Assembly (NCBI GenBank): GCA_964342465.1
Contig: CAYFFQ010000013.1
Location: forward strand, 1 to 61,283
DNA: 61,283 bases
From: MGIIb-Q1 sp964342465
GTDB lineage: Archaea > Thermoplasmatota > Poseidoniia > Poseidoniales > Thalassarchaeaceae
Reading direction: 5' to 3'
The stretch's first letter is position 1, and each line of letters begins with the position of its first letter. Under the pieces are notes generated by a model. It worked only from the letters and a program-made list of their open reading frames with translations, had not been told where the DNA came from and did not search any database. Positions 58,597 to 61,283 of the stretch are shown here, one piece after another. The position numbers and the translations under genes are program-made.

Positions 58597-60516
58597 ATGG
58601 CAGTCAGAAAACCCTCCGCATTCGGCATCACCGCCGTATCCCTCGTCTACTGGGGCGCCCTCTTCTGGTGGAAGAAGGACGACCTGCTCGGCAGTGACCG
58701 AGATGCGATGATTTACGCGGCTGAGATGTTCGGCCTCTCTGTTCTCTATGTCGCCTGGGTTCTCTGGGCTATGCAGCGAGACCTTCCAGAGAATATCAAG
58801 CAGATAAAGTTCATCGGCTCTTCAGCCAAGTTCTTGATGTGGCTCGCCATTATGGGCGTCTTCTTCTATTGGGCGCTACAGGATAGCCAACAGGTCGGCT
58901 TCCTCTTCGTAGGTATCGGGTTGCTCGGGTTGGGTACGGGACTTGCCTTAGCCTGTCTCGTCTACACCGGAGAGGAGAGCAGCCGACTATACGCGCTCAG
59001 GAGATTAGTCGATGTCTACCCCACCATCACCAAACCGGATGGACACGTCCGATTCAATCAGAAACTGATGACCACCACAATCGTTCTCGTCATCTACTTC
59101 ATGATGACCAATGTGATGATATGGGGTCTTGCAGAGTCTACTATGGACATCTTCTCATCATTCAGAGCAATCATGGCTGGTGCCTCTGGTTCAATCATGC
59201 ACCTTGGGATAGGCCCCATCGTCACCGCCTCCATCATCATGCAACTATTCGCTGGTGCCAAAATCATCAACCTCGACCTACAGGACTCCGATGACAAACA
59301 ACTCTACCAAGGTGTGCAGAAGATTCTCGTTCTACTGATGATTCCTGTAGAATCAATACCGCAGGTCTACGGTTTCCTCGACCCGCACGAGAATGTCATA
59401 GAGATGTTCGGTATCGGCTGGGCCAACGCCCTGATTGTCTCGCAACTATTCCTCGGCTCATACCTCGTCTTCCTGATGGATGAACTGGTCAGCAAGTGGG
59501 GTATCGGTTCTGGTATATCCCTGTTCATCGCAGCAGGTGTCGCTCAATCGACATTCGTGGGGACCCTCTCACCGCTGCCCATCTCACCGGGTGAATACAG
59601 CATGCAGAATCCACCATCAGGTGTGCTGCCGATGATTCTCTACACCCTCCGTACCGCCACGAACTCAGAACTGGTCTCACAAAACGGATTTGAGATGATA
59701 TTATTGAATCATGCCAATCCGCTCGTCGCACTCTTCTCATCGGTGATAGTGTTCCTCATAGTGGCGTATGCCGAGTCGAGTAAACTGGAATTACCCCTCA
59801 CGCACGGGAAGGTCAGAGGACACCGTGGGAAATACCCAATCCGCCTGGTCTATGCGAGCAACATTCCGGTCATTTTGATGGCTGCCCTGCTCGCCAACCT
59901 GAACATGTTCACCCTCCTCTTCTGGTCGCACCCATTCCTCTCCACCGTACCGGTCTTAGGGGCAAACGGGGCGTGGAGCATCTCGCCTTGGTTGGGCTCC
60001 TATGAGGTCGGTTCGACCACCGCTTCTGACGGCTTTGCCTGGTATGCCTCTATGGTCAGTGGGGTTCAATCTTGGCTGATACCCCTCCTCGACCAACGAG
60101 GCGATGGATTCGGCCATGAATTGTGGCAGATAATGCTGCATGTATTCACCTATGTGACGGTAATGACGCTCGGCTCGATGGTATTCGCCAAGTTCTGGAT
60201 TGAGACCACAAACATGTCAGCGAAGGATGTCGCCAAGCAGATAGAAAACACAGGTATGCAGATACCAGGATTCAGGAAGAATCCCGTTGTCCTTGAAAGG
60301 ATTTTGGAGAGATATATCCCGCCGGTCACGCTGTTTTCAGGAGCATTCGTCGGACTGCTCGCGGCCGGCGCTGACCTGCTCGGAACTGTCGGCAACGCCT
60401 CTGGGACAGGATTGCTCCTGGCTGTTGGAATCATATTACGTACCTATGAACAGATTCAGAAGGAACAGGCGATGGAGATGCATCCATTCATGAGGGAATT
60501 CTTCGGCGCTGAATGA
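58597..60516 (+). CDS. secY: Protein translocase SecY with extra N-terminal membrane region
   Basis: The protein has about 639 residues; archaeal SecY is usually 430-490. The standard part begins near YPTITKPDGHVRFNQKLM and shows the plug and lateral-gate helices (MAGASGSIMHLGIGPIVTAS, SKWGIGSGISLFIAAGVAQS), IRLVYASNIPVILMAALLAN and the C-terminal helices. Before it are about 145 residues with four extra hydrophobic segments (ITAVSLVYWGALFWW, GLSVLYVAWVLWAM, FLMWLAIMGVFFYWAL, VGFLFVGIGLLGLGTGLALA). The ATG at 58597 is preferred (GGGGCGAG upstream); 58576 is an alternative. SecY with SecE and Sec61-beta forms the protein-conducting channel. Its 3' end is repeated in inverse downstream. Confidence 0.93.
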   Translation: MAVRKPSAFGITAVSLVYWGALFWWKKDDLLGSDRDAMIYAAEMFGLSVLYVAWVLWAMQRDLPENIKQIKFIGSSAKFLMWLAIMGVFFYWALQDSQQVGFLFVGIGLLGLGTGLALACLVYTGEESSRLYALRRLVDVYPTITKPDGHVRFNQKLMTTTIVLVIYFMMTNVMIWGLAESTMDIFSSFRAIMAGASGSIMHLGIGPIVTASIIMQLFAGAKIINLDLQDSDDKQLYQGVQKILVLLMIPVESIPQVYGFLDPHENVIEMFGIGWANALIVSQLFLGSYLVFLMDELVSKWGIGSGISLFIAAGVAQSTFVGTLSPLPISPGEYSMQNPPSGVLPMILYTLRTATNSELVSQNGFEMILLNHANPLVALFSSVIVFLIVAYAESSKLELPLTHGKVRGHRGKYPIRLVYASNIPVILMAALLANLNMFTLLFWSHPFLSTVPVLGANGAWSISPWLGSYEVGSTTASDGFAWYASMVSGVQSWLIPLLDQRGDGFGHELWQIMLHVFTYVTVMTLGSMVFAKFWIETTNMSAKDVAKQIENTGMQIPGFRKNPVVLERILERYIPPVTLFSGAFVGLLAAGADLLGTVGNASGTGLLLAVGIILRTYEQIQKEQAMEMHPFMREFFGAE

Positions 60517-61283
60517 ACGCACTTGGAATTGATTAAAGTGATTGCTTTGCTGAATTACGGCGGCGTCGGCTGCGGTAAAATCCGCTTCCAGAGCGCAGCC
60601 TCGCCGCCGTCTGAAATCGCAATCGCGAATCACGTGCGTTCATTCAGCGCCTCAGAGTCTGTTGATTCCACATCGATTGAACTCAGACACTTGGCGAATC
60701 TTTTCAATTGGGATTTGGGAACGGTATCTGTTCGGGGCGGCGTCTTTGATTATTTGGAGAGGCGTCAGCCTGTGTCTTCAATCCGTTTTCTAACACAGGC
60801 TGGGGTCTGCCACCGGCAGACCAAGCCTCTCCGTGGACATCAACGCCGCGGTTCACGGTCGTCATTCAGCGCCTCAGAGTCTGTTGATTCCACATCGATT
60901 GAACTTTGAGAACTGAGAGCAGCGCGAATGGCGCCCATATAACAAAGGGCAGCGCGAATTACGCACAACAATCAGGTTGAAGCGATTGCTTTGCTGAATT
61001 ACGGCGGCGTCGGCTGCGGTAAAATCCGCTTCCAGAGCGCAGCCTCGCCGCCGTCTGAAATCGCAATCGCGAATCACGTGCGTTCATTCAGCGCCTCAGA
61101 GTCTGTTGATTCCACATCGATTGAACTCAGACACTTGGCGAATCTTTTCAATTGGGATTTGGGAACGGTATCTGTTCGGGGCGGCGTCTTTGATTACTCG
61201 GAGAGGTGTCTTTGATTACTCGGAGAGGTGTCTTTGATTACTCGGGGCGGCGTCTTTGATCACTCGGAGAGGTGTCTTTGATT
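60505..61283. repeat. Palindromic repeats downstream of secY
   Basis: A block from 60541 recurs 444 bp later at 60985 and is nearly identical for about 210 bp. Within it GGCTGCG and CGCAGCC, and CGGCGGCG and CGCCGCCG, form nested arms. The 18 bases at the secY end (60505-60522, containing the stop) recur inverted and perfect at 60634-60651 and 61078-61095, and partly near 60865. The phrase CAGCGCCTCAGAGTCTGTTG occurs three times. From about 61190 a 22-bp unit (GATTACTCGGAGAGGTGTCT) repeats four times to the window end. Open frames here are translated repeat. Confidence 0.9.

Noticed and set aside
60523..61215. Open frames ending VDSTSIELRHLANLFNWDLG after secY
   Set aside because: Identical frames recur in the two copies of the 444-bp repeat and contain the inverse of the secY end. 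There is no ribosome site or family similarity.

Overview
The window looks like a chromosomal segment of a Thermoplasmatota archaeon, most probably a marine Group II (Poseidoniales-type) euryarchaeon. This placement is inferred from gene content and style, not from a search. The archaeal marks are: a complete euryarchaeal S10/spc ribosomal protein cluster containing eS4, eL32, eL19, aIF1 and the RNase P protein Rpp29; a thermosome; a Hef helicase-nuclease; eL41; an intron-bearing tRNA-Trp; and large secreted proteins with one C-terminal anchor and a short WT.EQW..YG-like cytosolic tail. Four runs of exactly 100 N mark scaffold joins. At three of them the bases on both sides are identical (47-55 bp), so those are probably contig overlaps, not missing sequence.

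Layout. 1-8.9 kb: LysE-type exporter, succinyl-CoA synthetase (sucD/sucC), sugar-phosphate nucleotidyltransferase, archaeal triosephosphate isomerase, a Cas4/AddB-like PD-(D/E)XK protein and a large membrane protein, all on the minus strand. 8.9-20.7 kb: repeat array, GIY-YIG protein, an FG-GAP/ASPIC/PKD surface protein, a DUF92 membrane protein, a PrsW-like membrane protease, a BNR lipoprotein and a trypsin-like protease with LDL-receptor-A-like repeats. 20.7-26.4 kb: four tRNA genes (Ala-GGC, Arg-UCU, Trp-CCA with intron, Ala-CGC), each followed on its 3' side by large palindromic repeats that copy that tRNA's own 3' end, with small genes (SprT-like, eL41) between them. 26.4-37 kb: DUF4234 protein, membrane-anchored subtilisin, aminotransferase, two membrane proteins and a 1133-residue surface protein. 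37-45 kb: thermosome, a ferredoxin-flavodoxin-SdhB-like fusion with an HdrB/SdhE-like partner, and Hef. 45.9-60.5 kb: the S10/spc cluster from uL3 to SecY. 60.5-61.3 kb: palindromic repeats that include inverted copies of the secY 3' end.

How the genes fit together. The secreted or anchored proteases, BNR lipoprotein and surface proteins suit a protein-degrading marine heterotroph. Succinyl-CoA synthetase, triosephosphate isomerase and aminotransferase are central metabolism. The fusion flavoprotein with its HdrB-like partner suggests an unusual succinate/fumarate- or heterodisulfide-type electron transfer module.

The most unusual signal is intergenic. Arrays of palindromic or tandem repeats sit immediately 3' of genes and contain direct or inverted copies of the 3' end of the adjacent gene. 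This is seen for four tRNAs, secY, the thermosome gene and the Cas4-like gene. Related hairpin arrays with stem sequences that differ but still pair lie at 27.4 kb and 45.2 kb. The tRNA-Trp intron also carries a readable box C/D guide RNA predicted to methylate positions 34 and 39 of its own precursor.
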